From Acidobacteriota bacterium (GTDB lineage Bacteria > Acidobacteriota > Blastocatellia > Pyrinomonadales > Pyrinomonadaceae): DNA of 64,000 bases. Of this stretch, positions 17,371-25,785 are shown piece by piece. The notes beneath the pieces are model-generated. The model saw nothing but the letters and a program-made list of their open reading frames with translations. It did not search any database and had not been told where the DNA came from. The stretch's first letter is position 1; the number at the start of each line of letters is the position of its first letter. Where the stretch lies: contig QQUY01000003.1 of the NCBI GenBank assembly GCA_003385635.1, positions 372,001-436,000 on the forward strand, in the 5' to 3' direction. The position numbers and the translations under genes were made by a program.

Positions 17371-17976
17371 TCAGGTGCTAAGTATCTTCTCAAGCTTCTT
17401 CAGGCATCGGGCCCGAAGCGGACTGATGCTTGTCGCTCCGACACCTATCGCTTCTGCCACCTCGGCGTACGTCTTCGACGGTTCCGTAAGATAGATCATT
17501 GAGAGGATGGTCTTGCACCTCTCCTCGAGCTTTTTCAAAGCGGTCCGTACAAGGTGCTGTTCTTCAAGAGTCACCAGCGCTTCTTCGACGAGGGGCGAAC
17601 CGTCTTCAAGAGACGCCATCTCGAGTTCCATCTCTTGTTCAGTCGCTGGAGCGTGATGACCTTTTTCGGACCGCACGACCCCCCAAGTCTTGAACTTTGC
17701 GGTGGTCACGAGCCAGGAGCGTATTTTTCCAGGCTTCTCGAGTTCATCAAGCTTCTGAAAAAGAGTAAGAAACGTCTCTTGTAGTATGTCGGCGGCCTCA
17801 GATTCCGGCAGGCCCGCGCGCCGGGGGATCGCGAAAACAAGACGCTGGTAGCGGTCGACGAGTTCTTCCCAGGCAGACTGATCACCCCGCCGGCAGGCCT
17901 TGACGAGCGCCGCGTCGTCGCGCTCGAGCGAACGCGAATGCAGTTGGTCTTCGTTTTTTTCCGACGCAGTCGTCAT
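17371..17976 (-). CDS. ECF-type RNA polymerase sigma factor
   Basis: 201-residue sigma-70 family protein of the two-domain ECF type. Region 2 is seen at about residues 38-105 (ELVDRYQRLVFAI ... ADILQETFLTLFQKLDEL, then IRSWLVTTAKFKTWGVVR) and region 4 at about 145-200 (LEERCKTILSMIYLTEPSKT ... EVAEAIGVGATSISPLRARC). It directs transcription of a small regulon; the downstream small regulator, CHAT protease and subtilase are the obvious candidates. ATG at 17976 used; TTG at 17991 would add five residues. There is no transmembrane anti-sigma gene beside it. Confidence 0.92.
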   Translation of the reverse strand: MTTASEKNEDQLHSRSLERDDAALVKACRRGDQSAWEELVDRYQRLVFAIPRRAGLPESEAADILQETFLTLFQKLDELEKPGKIRSWLVTTAKFKTWGVVRSEKGHHAPATEQEMELEMASLEDGSPLVEEALVTLEEQHLVRTALKKLEERCKTILSMIYLTEPSKTYAEVAEAIGVGATSISPLRARCLKKLEKILST

Positions 17977-18089
17977 ACGGGCAGGGATCAACTTTCAATG
18001 GACATCGATCAATTGCAGTACGATCTCAATACCCCTGAGAATCCTCTCCTCAGGTCCCAATTCAAAATTCACACATCACAATTCACGAT

Positions 18090-18767
18090 TCACAGGATTT
18101 CCATTATCTCATCAAGCGGTTTTCGCTTGAGATTCGGGACCTTTGCGTTCTCTGCGGGATAGCCGACCGGAATCAGGACGTACGGCACTTCGTTCTTCGG
18201 CCTTCCGAGTATCTCCTGTAGGAATTTCATCGGGCTTGGAGTATGCGTGAGGGTCGCTAGACCGGCATTGTGGAGCGCGGCGAGAAGCATACCGACTGCG
18301 ATCCCGACAGATTCCTGCGAATAGTACGTTGGTTCCTGTCCTTCGCCTTCGTCAACGGAAGTGATCCGGAAGACGACAATCAGGTAAGGAGCGATCTCTA
18401 GAAATGGTTTGTTCTCGTCGGTCCCGAGCGGGGCCAGCCTTTTCAACCAGCGGTCAGGCATCCGCCCGTGATAGCTCTCGTATTCTTCTTTCTCGGCTGC
18501 TTCCCGGATCTTCGTCTTGATCTCCGGATCACGCACGACAACAAAACGCCACGGCTGCATATGCGCACCCGAAGGAGCAGTTCCCGCGGCAAGTATTGCT
18601 TTCTCGACCAGTTCGAACGGTACGTCGCGATCAGTAAAATCGCGGACGGTCCGGCGCAGATCGAGATCGCGATAGAACGAGTCTGCACGCCGGAGCTGTT
18701 CCTCTTCTGATTTTATAGAACGGAATTTGAGCGGAACCAGGTCTGGCTTAGGAAGTTCTTTGCTCAT
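18090..18767 (-). CDS. Iodotyrosine deiodinase-like nitroreductase
   Basis: 225-residue flavoprotein of the nitroreductase superfamily, closest in pattern to iodotyrosine deiodinase. Seen: RRTVRDF, AGTAPSGAHMQPWRFVVV, the lid segment EYESYHGRMPDRW, NAGLATLTHTPSP and PVGYPAENAKVPNLKRKPLD. The Glu-Tyr-Lys triad that binds the zwitterion of iodotyrosine in the human enzyme (E157, Y161, K182) is matched in residue and spacing: Glu and Tyr in EYESY, and Lys 21 residues on in ENKPFL before AP. Known: FMN-dependent reductive dehalogenation of halotyrosines. Substrate in this organism is unknown. It lies 15 bases downstream of xth on the same strand. Confidence 0.88.
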   Translation of the reverse strand: MSKELPKPDLVPLKFRSIKSEEEQLRRADSFYRDLDLRRTVRDFTDRDVPFELVEKAILAAGTAPSGAHMQPWRFVVVRDPEIKTKIREAAEKEEYESYHGRMPDRWLKRLAPLGTDENKPFLEIAPYLIVVFRITSVDEGEGQEPTYYSQESVGIAVGMLLAALHNAGLATLTHTPSPMKFLQEILGRPKNEVPYVLIPVGYPAENAKVPNLKRKPLDEIMEIL

Positions 18768-18782
18768 AACAACTTGGCAGCG

Positions 18783-19553
18783 TCAAACTGCAAAATCAGC
18801 CACAACGGGAGCGTGGTCTGAAGGCCTCTCCCATCCGCGGGGTTCCTTATCGATCGTGCAATCGCTACACTTTTCTGCCAGTGATGACGAAGCCCAGACA
18901 TGGTCGATCCTGAGTCCGTGGTTCTTCTGGTAAGCACCCATGCGGTAGTTCCACCAGGAAAATTCTTTGAGGTCGCCGTGCTTCAGCCGGAAAAGGTCGG
19001 TGAATCCCCACAGCTTTACGTGATATAGCGCGGCACGTTCAGGAATTGTGAAGTGCAGCTTTCCTTCCCAGTTCTTTACACTCCAAACGTCTTCTTCATC
19101 CGGCGCTACGTTGAAGTCGCCGCACAGGACGACGTCGTTCTCGCTTGGGCAGGTGTCGTCAAAGAACTTCCGCAGGTTCTGGAGCCAATCAAGCTTAAAG
19201 TCGAATTTGTCTGTCCAAAGCTCGGTTCCGTTGGGTATGTAGGTATTGACGACGCGAACACCGTTTATGGTCGCTGCGATCATACGCTTTGGCGCGTCAT
19301 CCGGATCGCCGGGAAAGTTCTTCTGAACATCCTCGATCTTGTGCTTGGAAAGGATCGCGACACCGTTGTAGGATTTCTCGCCCGTGAAGACGGCTTCGTA
19401 ACCCATCTCCTTGATCTCGTCGACGGGAAAGTTCTCATCGACACACTTCGTTTCCTGCAGGCAGAGCACATCGGCCTCACGGTCGGCTAGCCATTCGCCC
19501 ATCTGTTCCAGGCGGACATTGATCGAGTTGACGTTCCAGGTGGCAATCTTCAT
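18783..19553 (-). CDS. xth: Exodeoxyribonuclease III (AP endonuclease)
   Basis: 256-residue endonuclease/exonuclease/phosphatase fold enzyme for base-excision repair: incises abasic sites and removes 3' blocking groups. Seen: MKIATWNVNSINVR, LQETKC with the metal-binding Glu, GDFNVAPDEEDV with catalytic Asp/Asn, FSWWNYRMGAYQKNHGLRID and the C-terminal catalytic SDHAPVVADF. Normal length. The downstream nitroreductase starts 15 bases later. Confidence 0.95.
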   Translation of the reverse strand: MKIATWNVNSINVRLEQMGEWLADREADVLCLQETKCVDENFPVDEIKEMGYEAVFTGEKSYNGVAILSKHKIEDVQKNFPGDPDDAPKRMIAATINGVRVVNTYIPNGTELWTDKFDFKLDWLQNLRKFFDDTCPSENDVVLCGDFNVAPDEEDVWSVKNWEGKLHFTIPERAALYHVKLWGFTDLFRLKHGDLKEFSWWNYRMGAYQKNHGLRIDHVWASSSLAEKCSDCTIDKEPRGWERPSDHAPVVADFAV

Positions 19554-19854
19554 TTCAAAATCCTAACATTCGATTTCGTTATGCCCGGCGCTGGCGCTCC
19601 GGGTACCTATTGCTGTTCGACAAGCTTCGGCTTGTCGCATCATCGAGTTCGAGAAACAAGTTGGCCAAACTGAAGTTCGCGCGACCATCTTCTCAGTCCT
19701 CATCACTTTTCTATGCCCGTCCCTACCGGGACTCGGTCCAAGTGATCACGTTGACAAGCATATCGACACGTGCGACCTCTTCTTCTGACTTCTGACTTCT
19801 GACTTCTGACTTCTGACTTCTGACTTCTGACTTCTTACTTCTTACTTCTGACTC
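19554..19854. other. Intergenic region with hairpins and ACTTCTG repeats
   Basis: No gene. It carries an inverted family-B hairpin pair (19618-19685) and a 7- to 8-base tandem array (ACTTCTG / CTTCTGA units, about 19783-19855) just downstream of fhs. Two further GC palindromes (CCGGCGCTGGCGCTCCGG near 19585, CCCGTCCCTACCGGGA near 19714) are present. Confidence 0.65.
19618..19685 (-). repeat. Dispersed hairpin pair, family B, copy 3 (inverted)
   Basis: CGACAAGCTTCGGCTTGTCG followed by CCAAACTGAAGTTCGCGCGA, the reverse complement of the order at 8070 and 11780. Confidence 0.7.
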
Positions 19855-21555
19855 TCAAGAGAGTCCCACAATATTCCCATTCTCGTCGATATCGACCTTC
19901 TCAGCTCCAGGCTCCTTCGGCAGCGCCGGCATGGTTCTCATATCGCCACAGATCGGATAAATGAAACCGGCTCCGACACTTGCGCGGACCTCCCGCACCG
20001 GGAATACAAAACCCTTCGGCGCCCCAAGCCGCGCGGGATCGTGGCTAAGGCTTAGATGTGTCTTGGCCATGCAGATCGGCAGATCTCCGAACCCGTTCGC
20101 CTCGTAGTTCTTGATCTGGCGCGACGCCAAAGGAGCGTATGTCACCCGTTCCGCACCATATATCTTTGTCGCGATCGTCTCGATCTTGTCTGTGATCGGC
20201 GTGTCAGCTTCGTAAAGGTGCTTGAACTCCTGAGGCGAGTCAGCGGCTTCAACAACCATTTCTGCGAGTTCGACCGCTCCTTTTCCTCCGTCCGAATGAT
20301 GCCGGCTGACAGCGGCCCCTACCGCTCCCGCCTCCAGTGCGATTCGCCGAATTGCCTCGATCTCTTCTTCGTGATCTGTTTCGAAGGCATTTACAGCCAC
20401 GACGGGGGTAACGCCGTGGTGGAGTATGTTTTCGATCTGCTTGCGAAGATTGTCGGCGCCCGCCTCAACATCGGCGACGTTTTTGTCGAGCATTTCGGGC
20501 GGAAGAGGCCGGCCAGCAACGACCTTGTACTTCCCGCTGTGAGCCTTGAGCGCTCTGACCGTTGCGACCAGCACGCAAGCTGCAGGCTTCAATCCGCTGT
20601 ACCGGCATTTGATGTTAAAGAACTTCTCAGCTCCTATGTCCGCCCCAAATCCTGCCTCGGTCATGAGGTAATCGCCGCACTTTATTCCGATCATGTCGGC
20701 GAGAATGCTCGAGTTCCCGTGTGCGATGTTCGCGAACGGCCCGGCATGAATAAGCGCAGGAGTATTCTCAAGCGTCTGCATCAGATTCGGACGCAGAGCA
20801 TCTCGCATCAGCACTGTCATCGCGCCTGCAGCGCCGATATCTTCTGCGGTCACAGGTTTCCGATCGTTTGTCATTCCGATCACGATCTTTCCGAACCGCT
20901 TTCTCATATCCTGCAGAGATGTTGTTAGCGCAAGGATCGCCATAACTTCAGAAGCGACCGAAATATCGAATCCGGTCTCGCGGACCTCACCGCCTTCAAA
21001 CTTGCCTCCAAGCCCAATTACGATCCGCCTCAGCGCGCGGTCATTCATATCAACCACGCGCTTCCAGGTGATCGAGTGCGGGTCGATATCGAGCGGGTTG
21101 CCACGCATCAGCTTGTTGTCGATCATTGCCGCAAGAAGGTTGTTGGCGGCACTCACCGCGTGAATGTCACCCGTGAGGTGAAGGTTGAACGTCTCCATCG
21201 GAACGACCTGAGCGTATCCGCCGCCGGCAGCCCCACCCTTTATTCCGAACGTCGGTCCCTGCGAAGGCTGGCGAAGAGCGATAACGGACCTTTTTCCGAT
21301 ATGCCTCATTGCCTGACCGAGTCCAACGAGCGTCGTTGTCTTGCCTTCCCCAAGCGGGGTTGGCGTTATAGCGGAAACCAGAATGTATTTTGCGTCCGGC
21401 CGGTCCTTCAGCTTTTCCAGTGCCTCAAGCCTGATCTTGCCAACGAATGGCGTCCCGAATAGGTCAAAATCGTCTTCCCCGAGACCCATCTGTTCGGCGA
21501 TCACGTTGATCGGTTTAGGCGTCGCGCCCTGGGCGATCTTAAGGTCGGAAAGCAT
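19855..21555 (-). CDS. fhs: Formate--tetrahydrofolate ligase
   Basis: 566-residue enzyme that makes 10-formyl-THF from formate, THF and ATP in one-carbon metabolism. Seen: MLSDLKIAQGATPKPI at the N-terminus, the P-loop-like TPLGEGKTTTLVGLGQA, RQPSQGPTFGIKGGAAGGGY, LTGDIHAVSAANNL and the C-terminal PLGxPKGF-type segment. The frame extends upstream to 21624, but ATG 21555 is preferred: AGAGGAAG lies just upstream, the length matches the ~555-560-residue family, and it avoids overlap with the methyltransferase gene. No folD or other C1 gene is adjacent. Confidence 0.96.
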   Translation of the reverse strand: MLSDLKIAQGATPKPINVIAEQMGLGEDDFDLFGTPFVGKIRLEALEKLKDRPDAKYILVSAITPTPLGEGKTTTLVGLGQAMRHIGKRSVIALRQPSQGPTFGIKGGAAGGGYAQVVPMETFNLHLTGDIHAVSAANNLLAAMIDNKLMRGNPLDIDPHSITWKRVVDMNDRALRRIVIGLGGKFEGGEVRETGFDISVASEVMAILALTTSLQDMRKRFGKIVIGMTNDRKPVTAEDIGAAGAMTVLMRDALRPNLMQTLENTPALIHAGPFANIAHGNSSILADMIGIKCGDYLMTEAGFGADIGAEKFFNIKCRYSGLKPAACVLVATVRALKAHSGKYKVVAGRPLPPEMLDKNVADVEAGADNLRKQIENILHHGVTPVVAVNAFETDHEEEIEAIRRIALEAGAVGAAVSRHHSDGGKGAVELAEMVVEAADSPQEFKHLYEADTPITDKIETIATKIYGAERVTYAPLASRQIKNYEANGFGDLPICMAKTHLSLSHDPARLGAPKGFVFPVREVRASVGAGFIYPICGDMRTMPALPKEPGAEKVDIDENGNIVGLS

Positions 21556-21599
21556 ATTTTCTTCCTCTTGTTCGATTGTTTTGGTTTGAAACGTCATAG

Positions 21600-22538
21600 C
21601 TAGGTCCGTGAATTCCTTTCCCAAAAAACCCCTTCTTCAAGCCCCTGGATCCTTGAATCTTCCTCTGCAAGCTCGAGCCTTCGCGCCGCAAGCAAGCAGA
21701 ATTCTTTCTCAATTTCGATACCTGTGAAATGGCGGCCGAGTTTCCTCGCCGCTGCGGCTGTCGTTCCGCTGCCGAGGAAGGGATCGAGAATCAGGTCTCC
21801 TTTACCTGTGCTAGCCAGGATCAACTTCGCCAAAAGTTTTTCGGGCTTTTGAGTCGGGTGATCCGTATTCTCGGGCATCGACCAGAAGGGAACCGTTATG
21901 TCCGTCCACAGATTTGACGGGTGCGTCATTCTGAATCGCCCCCTTTCAGACTCTTCCCAGTCCTTAGGCTCGCCGTTCTCCTTGTAAGGCGCGATAACAC
22001 GGCGTTTTAGCATAACGTCATCCGGGTTGAACATGTAATCGTCGGAGACGGTAAAGAACCATATGTCCTCGGATGAGCTCTTCCAGTTGGTTTTCGAACC
22101 TCGACCCTTCTCCCTTTCCCAGGTGATGCGGTTGCGAAGCGTAAAGTGTCTCGAGCCGGCCCTCTGGATAGCTGCCGAAGAACGCCAGTCGCCGCAAATG
22201 TAAACTGAGGCAGTGGGTTTTAGCAGTTTTGCCGCGATCGCGAGCCATTCGTCGAGCTCTTGTTCGTATTCGTCCTGATCCTTCGGCCTGAAGGTTCGTT
22301 TCCCGAACGACTTTGAGATGTTGTAAGGCGGGTCAGCAAAGAGCAGGTCGAAGCTAGCTTCCGGAAGCCTTTGCAGGACCTCAACGGAGTCGCCCTGAAA
22401 GATCCGGTCTACGACGTCTTTGACTGGTGCTTTCTGACGCGGTGTAAATATCGAGTTCTCGAGTCGGCGGCGGTCTCCTGCCGACAGTTCGAGCGTGCGG
22501 TTTCGTGGAGCACGCTTCTTCTTTCTGGTCGGCGTCAT
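21600..22538 (-). CDS. Orphan beta-class DNA methyltransferase (probable N6-adenine)
   Basis: 312-residue AdoMet-dependent DNA methyltransferase. The catalytic motif IV DPPYN is at residues 69-73 and motif I (DPFLGSGTTAAAARKLGR) lies near the C-terminus, with the presumed target-recognition segment between them; this order defines the beta class. HPTQKP precedes motif I as usual. DPPY favours N6-adenine over N4-cytosine methylation. A basic N-terminus (PTRKKKRAPRNR) may help DNA binding. No restriction endonuclease or mobility gene is adjacent, so it looks solitary, 44 bases upstream of fhs. ATG at 22538 is chosen over TTG at 22547. Confidence 0.88.
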   Translation of the reverse strand: MTPTRKKKRAPRNRTLELSAGDRRRLENSIFTPRQKAPVKDVVDRIFQGDSVEVLQRLPEASFDLLFADPPYNISKSFGKRTFRPKDQDEYEQELDEWLAIAAKLLKPTASVYICGDWRSSAAIQRAGSRHFTLRNRITWEREKGRGSKTNWKSSSEDIWFFTVSDDYMFNPDDVMLKRRVIAPYKENGEPKDWEESERGRFRMTHPSNLWTDITVPFWSMPENTDHPTQKPEKLLAKLILASTGKGDLILDPFLGSGTTAAAARKLGRHFTGIEIEKEFCLLAARRLELAEEDSRIQGLEEGVFWERNSRT

Positions 22539-22562
22539 AGGAGGCAAGGGTTTTGCTCTGTA

Positions 22563-23747
22563 TCAAGCGTTCGATGACATTTCGTTCGATAGAAGAAGCG
22601 TGATCAGTGCAGCGCGGTCCGGAATGTCTTCCACGACGACGTGCTCATCGAGCCTGTGCGCTCCGTCACCTCTTATTCCAAGTCCGTCCAGTACAGGGAT
22701 ACCAAGTGCGCCGACGAAGTTTCCGTCAGAAGCTCCGCCCACCTGCGTTTCTCCGATCTCATAACCGAACGAACTCGCAAGCTCAACCGTCTTTCTAAAC
22801 AATGCAGCGACGGCTTCTGTCCTTTCCAGGGGCGGACGATTTATCTCGCCCTCCAGCTCAAGCTCGACCCGCTTGTCCGAAGGTTCAAGCGATCTCAAAG
22901 CCGATTCGACCCGTTTTCCCGCCTCGACGGAGGTGAATCGAACGTCGATAGAACACTCAGCGAATTCGGGGACAACGTTCGTCGTCGTTCCGCCCTTGAT
23001 AGTCCCGACCGTTACGGTTGTACCGTCGGAAGGGTCGTTAAGGTTCTCAAGAGCGGCTATCTGTTTTGAAAGCTCAAGGATCGCAGATGCGCCTTTTTCG
23101 GGATCAAGTCCTGCATGTGCCGGGACGCCCTTCGCTTTCAGCCTATACATCCCTGTACCTTTTCTTCCGGTCTTGATCTTCCCGTTTGCAGAGGGTTCGA
23201 AGATAAAACAGTAATCTGACTTCCTGGCCTCAGCCTCAAGTATCGGGCGCCCGGTCGCGCTCCCGACCTCTTCGTCGCAGGAAAGGACAATTCTGAGAGG
23301 GCGTGCCGGCTCGAGGCCGAGCTTCCTCATCGCACCCAGGACCTCGATGAAGAGGGCGATGTTCGCCTTCATATCAAAAGTGCCGCACCCGAAAAGCTTG
23401 CCGTCCTCGATCCTTGTAGGGTTTTTCAATGTGCTTCCGAACGGATGGACCGTGTCCGTGTGTCCGAGGATCAACACGGGCTTTCCGGGCTTGTCAGAGA
23501 ATGCCCGGATTATCAGGTGGTCACCGCGGCTTTCGGCAAACTTCCGTTCGATCGAAGCGCCGGGAATTGCGGCCGTCGTTCGTTTTTCGATCCAGTCTGC
23601 AACTGAGCCGATTCCTTCGGGACTGAAAGAAGGCGATTCGATCTCGACGATTTCCCTGATCGAGTCGGTTATCGCCTCAATGTTCTCTTGAAAGTAGCTG
23701 CGAATTTCGGAGGGGTTCATTTGCGAGTGCTTTGAGGGTTGGGTCAT
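22563..23747 (-). CDS. M20-family metallopeptidase (carboxypeptidase G2-like)
   Basis: 394-residue zinc exopeptidase. Metal/catalytic motifs seen: GHTDTVHPFGS (His and Asp), CGTFDMKANIA (bridging Asp), SCDEEVGS (catalytic Glu and ligand Glu) and a C-terminal DGLGIRGDGAHRLDEHVVVE with a ligand His. No signal peptide, so probably cytoplasmic. The start codon overlaps the stop of the upstream nuclease gene (ATGA at 23747-23744), indicating translational coupling and supporting this start. Substrate is not predictable; glutamate or other acyl-amino acids are typical of the CPG2 group. Confidence 0.88.
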   Translation of the reverse strand: MTQPSKHSQMNPSEIRSYFQENIEAITDSIREIVEIESPSFSPEGIGSVADWIEKRTTAAIPGASIERKFAESRGDHLIIRAFSDKPGKPVLILGHTDTVHPFGSTLKNPTRIEDGKLFGCGTFDMKANIALFIEVLGAMRKLGLEPARPLRIVLSCDEEVGSATGRPILEAEARKSDYCFIFEPSANGKIKTGRKGTGMYRLKAKGVPAHAGLDPEKGASAILELSKQIAALENLNDPSDGTTVTVGTIKGGTTTNVVPEFAECSIDVRFTSVEAGKRVESALRSLEPSDKRVELELEGEINRPPLERTEAVAALFRKTVELASSFGYEIGETQVGGASDGNFVGALGIPVLDGLGIRGDGAHRLDEHVVVEDIPDRAALITLLLSNEMSSNA

Positions 23748-24694
23748 TGTGCTGAAGGGTCAAACGCCGAATTAAGGGTCTTTCCTATTCTGTAGCCGGC
23801 AAGGGCAAGACGTTCCATAGCGATCCTGAACGCCTTCGTCCGGTACTCTTCGTCCGGAAGACTATCGCGTTTTAGTCCCTTTCCGTAAACCGTACCGGGA
23901 AGCAGGTCGAATCCTTCGCGGCTCCATTCTTTGTAGCTACCGAGTTTAAGATCAAAGGAAGAAACTGGGTGCAAGGCGAATTGGACCGCGGCGATCGGTT
24001 CCAGGTAGTCCGCATCGCAGGCATCATTGCGGCGGGGGATGTTCCGGGTGATCTGAGAGTCCCAAAACGAATGCAGGTTGAGACGCCACGATCCGTCATC
24101 CCTAGCCGGCTCTAGATAAAACAAATTACCGCCCTGGTCGCCCTTCGGCTCAAGATCAGTCACGCGCGACGCGTTGTGGAGCGGATTATGAATGTCACCC
24201 GCAACATGCAGGAACCAAGCTATCGCGACCGCTTTGTCCCCTTCCGTTGTCGTCTCACTTCGAAAAACGTGCTCGAAATCTTTTAACTTAGGAATCGCCA
24301 CGCCGCTAGGCTCCGGAAAGTCCTTGATGATCTTGCCGTCCTCTCCAAAGAAAAAATCTGCGTAGTGCCAGTTGCTTTTGTGATATGTCTCGTACCTGAC
24401 CTTGAAATCCCTGTTGCGGACGACGTCGGGCCAAGTGCTGGCATACATAAACAACTCAAGCCGGCGCACATCTTCTGATCGGCCGTCAAAAGCGTTATAG
24501 ATGACGCTCAGATCCGAGTTCTCCGGCGCGGCTTTCAAGAGCTGAGAAGCCCTTTCCCGAGCAGCCGGCGTCATTACTTCCCAGGCGATCCTCGCTGAAA
24601 GCTTGTGACCCGTATCGTCCCAGGCGCGAATGGAAACGAAAGCCGCTATGACCAGCAACGTTGCCGCTGCGCCTTTAATTAACCACGATCTCAT
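23744..24694 (-). CDS. Secreted S1/P1-type nuclease
   Basis: 316-residue exported zinc-dependent nuclease for single-stranded DNA/RNA. After a hydrophobic signal (LIKGAAATLLVIAAFVSIRA), mature protein would begin at the Trp of WDDTGHKLSARIAW; in this family the N-terminal Trp and the following His are zinc ligands. HYADFFF, the HVAGDIHNPLH zinc motif and LNLHSFWD are also seen. A longer frame exists but ATG 24694 starts at the signal peptide with AAGG just upstream. It is coupled to the M20 peptidase by a 4-base overlap, suggesting a small scavenging operon. Confidence 0.9.
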   Translation of the reverse strand: MRSWLIKGAAATLLVIAAFVSIRAWDDTGHKLSARIAWEVMTPAARERASQLLKAAPENSDLSVIYNAFDGRSEDVRRLELFMYASTWPDVVRNRDFKVRYETYHKSNWHYADFFFGEDGKIIKDFPEPSGVAIPKLKDFEHVFRSETTTEGDKAVAIAWFLHVAGDIHNPLHNASRVTDLEPKGDQGGNLFYLEPARDDGSWRLNLHSFWDSQITRNIPRRNDACDADYLEPIAAVQFALHPVSSFDLKLGSYKEWSREGFDLLPGTVYGKGLKRDSLPDEEYRTKAFRIAMERLALAGYRIGKTLNSAFDPSAQ

Positions 24695-25785
24695 CCTTAT
24701 CCCCCAAAGAACCCGTTTAGCGTAATGCGATTGACAACCGTGGGCAAGTGCCGATCGACACCCGTTGTCCCGTTTGACTCGTCTCCGGCCGAATACCAAA
24801 GACAAACCGCTTCAAGGTCGATACATCACAGCCCCCACAGACCTTTTCAGAACGGGATCGAGAGATTCGAATCCGTTCAGGTTTAGCCGCTCCGGTCGCA
24901 GCGATCTGCGAAGAGGGAAGTCGGAGGATAGATCACAGAAACTGTCTTTATAGATCAAATCCAGTATTTGGGAATAAGACCAGCTTTTTTGGATTGATCC
25001 CGGGAAGCAATCGGCTGATGGCCGTAAAACCGATCAGACGACTAGAACCGTCTCCACAATGCTGCGCCGGACGGCGATTGAGAAGCGTTTGAAGCCGGAG
25101 AAATACGACCCTCCGGTCCTAAAGATGACCGTTACAGGCAAGTCCGGAAACGGATCGATAGAAACGGTCACCCTACAAGCACAACCCTCCTTTTTTGACC
25201 TACCGGGAGCGGCTGATTAGCCGCTCCCATTCCTTTTGCGGTGAAGTCGCGCGAACTTCAGTTTGCGCTCAATGTTTTATATATCGGGGAAGTGAGTGTA
25301 TTCGATTGCACTCTTGCGCCTCACAGTCCTGACACAAAGTCATCTGGCCTCCCGGCAATCCGAGTATCAGTTGCCCCTCGCTTTAGCGGGGGGCTGTGAT
25401 TGCAACCGAAATGGGGGCTTCAGCCCCAAAAGATGCCGGCTAAAGCCGGCAGATGATCTAAGGAGTACTTATTCCCCCCGTTGAAACGGGGGGCAACTGA
25501 TATTCTCGTGCGTTGCAGAGACAAACACCTGTGTCCGGGCTAAAAGAAATGCAGCTTCTCACAGCTCCTTCAGCGCTTCTGCACGGTCCGACCCGTGAAC
25601 GGGCCGGTTAAACGTTAGGCCGGCTAAACCCGTTTCGTTTAGCCCACCCGTTTACGGGTGGGAATATCGTTCGGGGAATTTCGAAACGCTCTTCGCATCG
25701 CCCCGCGTTGCACCTGCACAGGAAAAGACCGGCTGGGTAAGCCAAAGGCTTACCGCACATCGGAGCGGCAGAGTTGCAAGAAACA
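24695..25785. other. Long intergenic region with repeats, possible short frame
   Basis: About 1.1 kb without a supported gene. Contents: a perfect hairpin GGGAGCGGCTGATTAGCCGC (25206-25229), a family-B half copy (25247-25270), a copy of the large palindromic element (25365-25503), and small hairpins near 25620-25665 (CCCACCCGTTTACGGGTGGG). A 53-codon plus-strand frame (25059-25220, MLRRTAIEKRLKPEK...) lacks a ribosome site and runs into the hairpin; it is not called as a gene. Confidence 0.55.
25365..25503 (-). repeat. Dispersed palindromic element, copy 3 (inverted)
   Basis: Termini TATCAGTTGCCCC and GGGGCAACTGATA, with internal GGGGCTTCAGCCCC, GCCGGCTAAAGCCGGC and CCCCCCGTTGAAACGGGGGG stems in the reverse order to copies 1 and 2. 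Confidence 0.8.

Noticed and set aside
25059..25220. 53-codon plus-strand frame (MLRRTAIEKRLK...)
   Set aside because: No ribosome site, open frame extends upstream without a start, and its 3' end is inside a hairpin.
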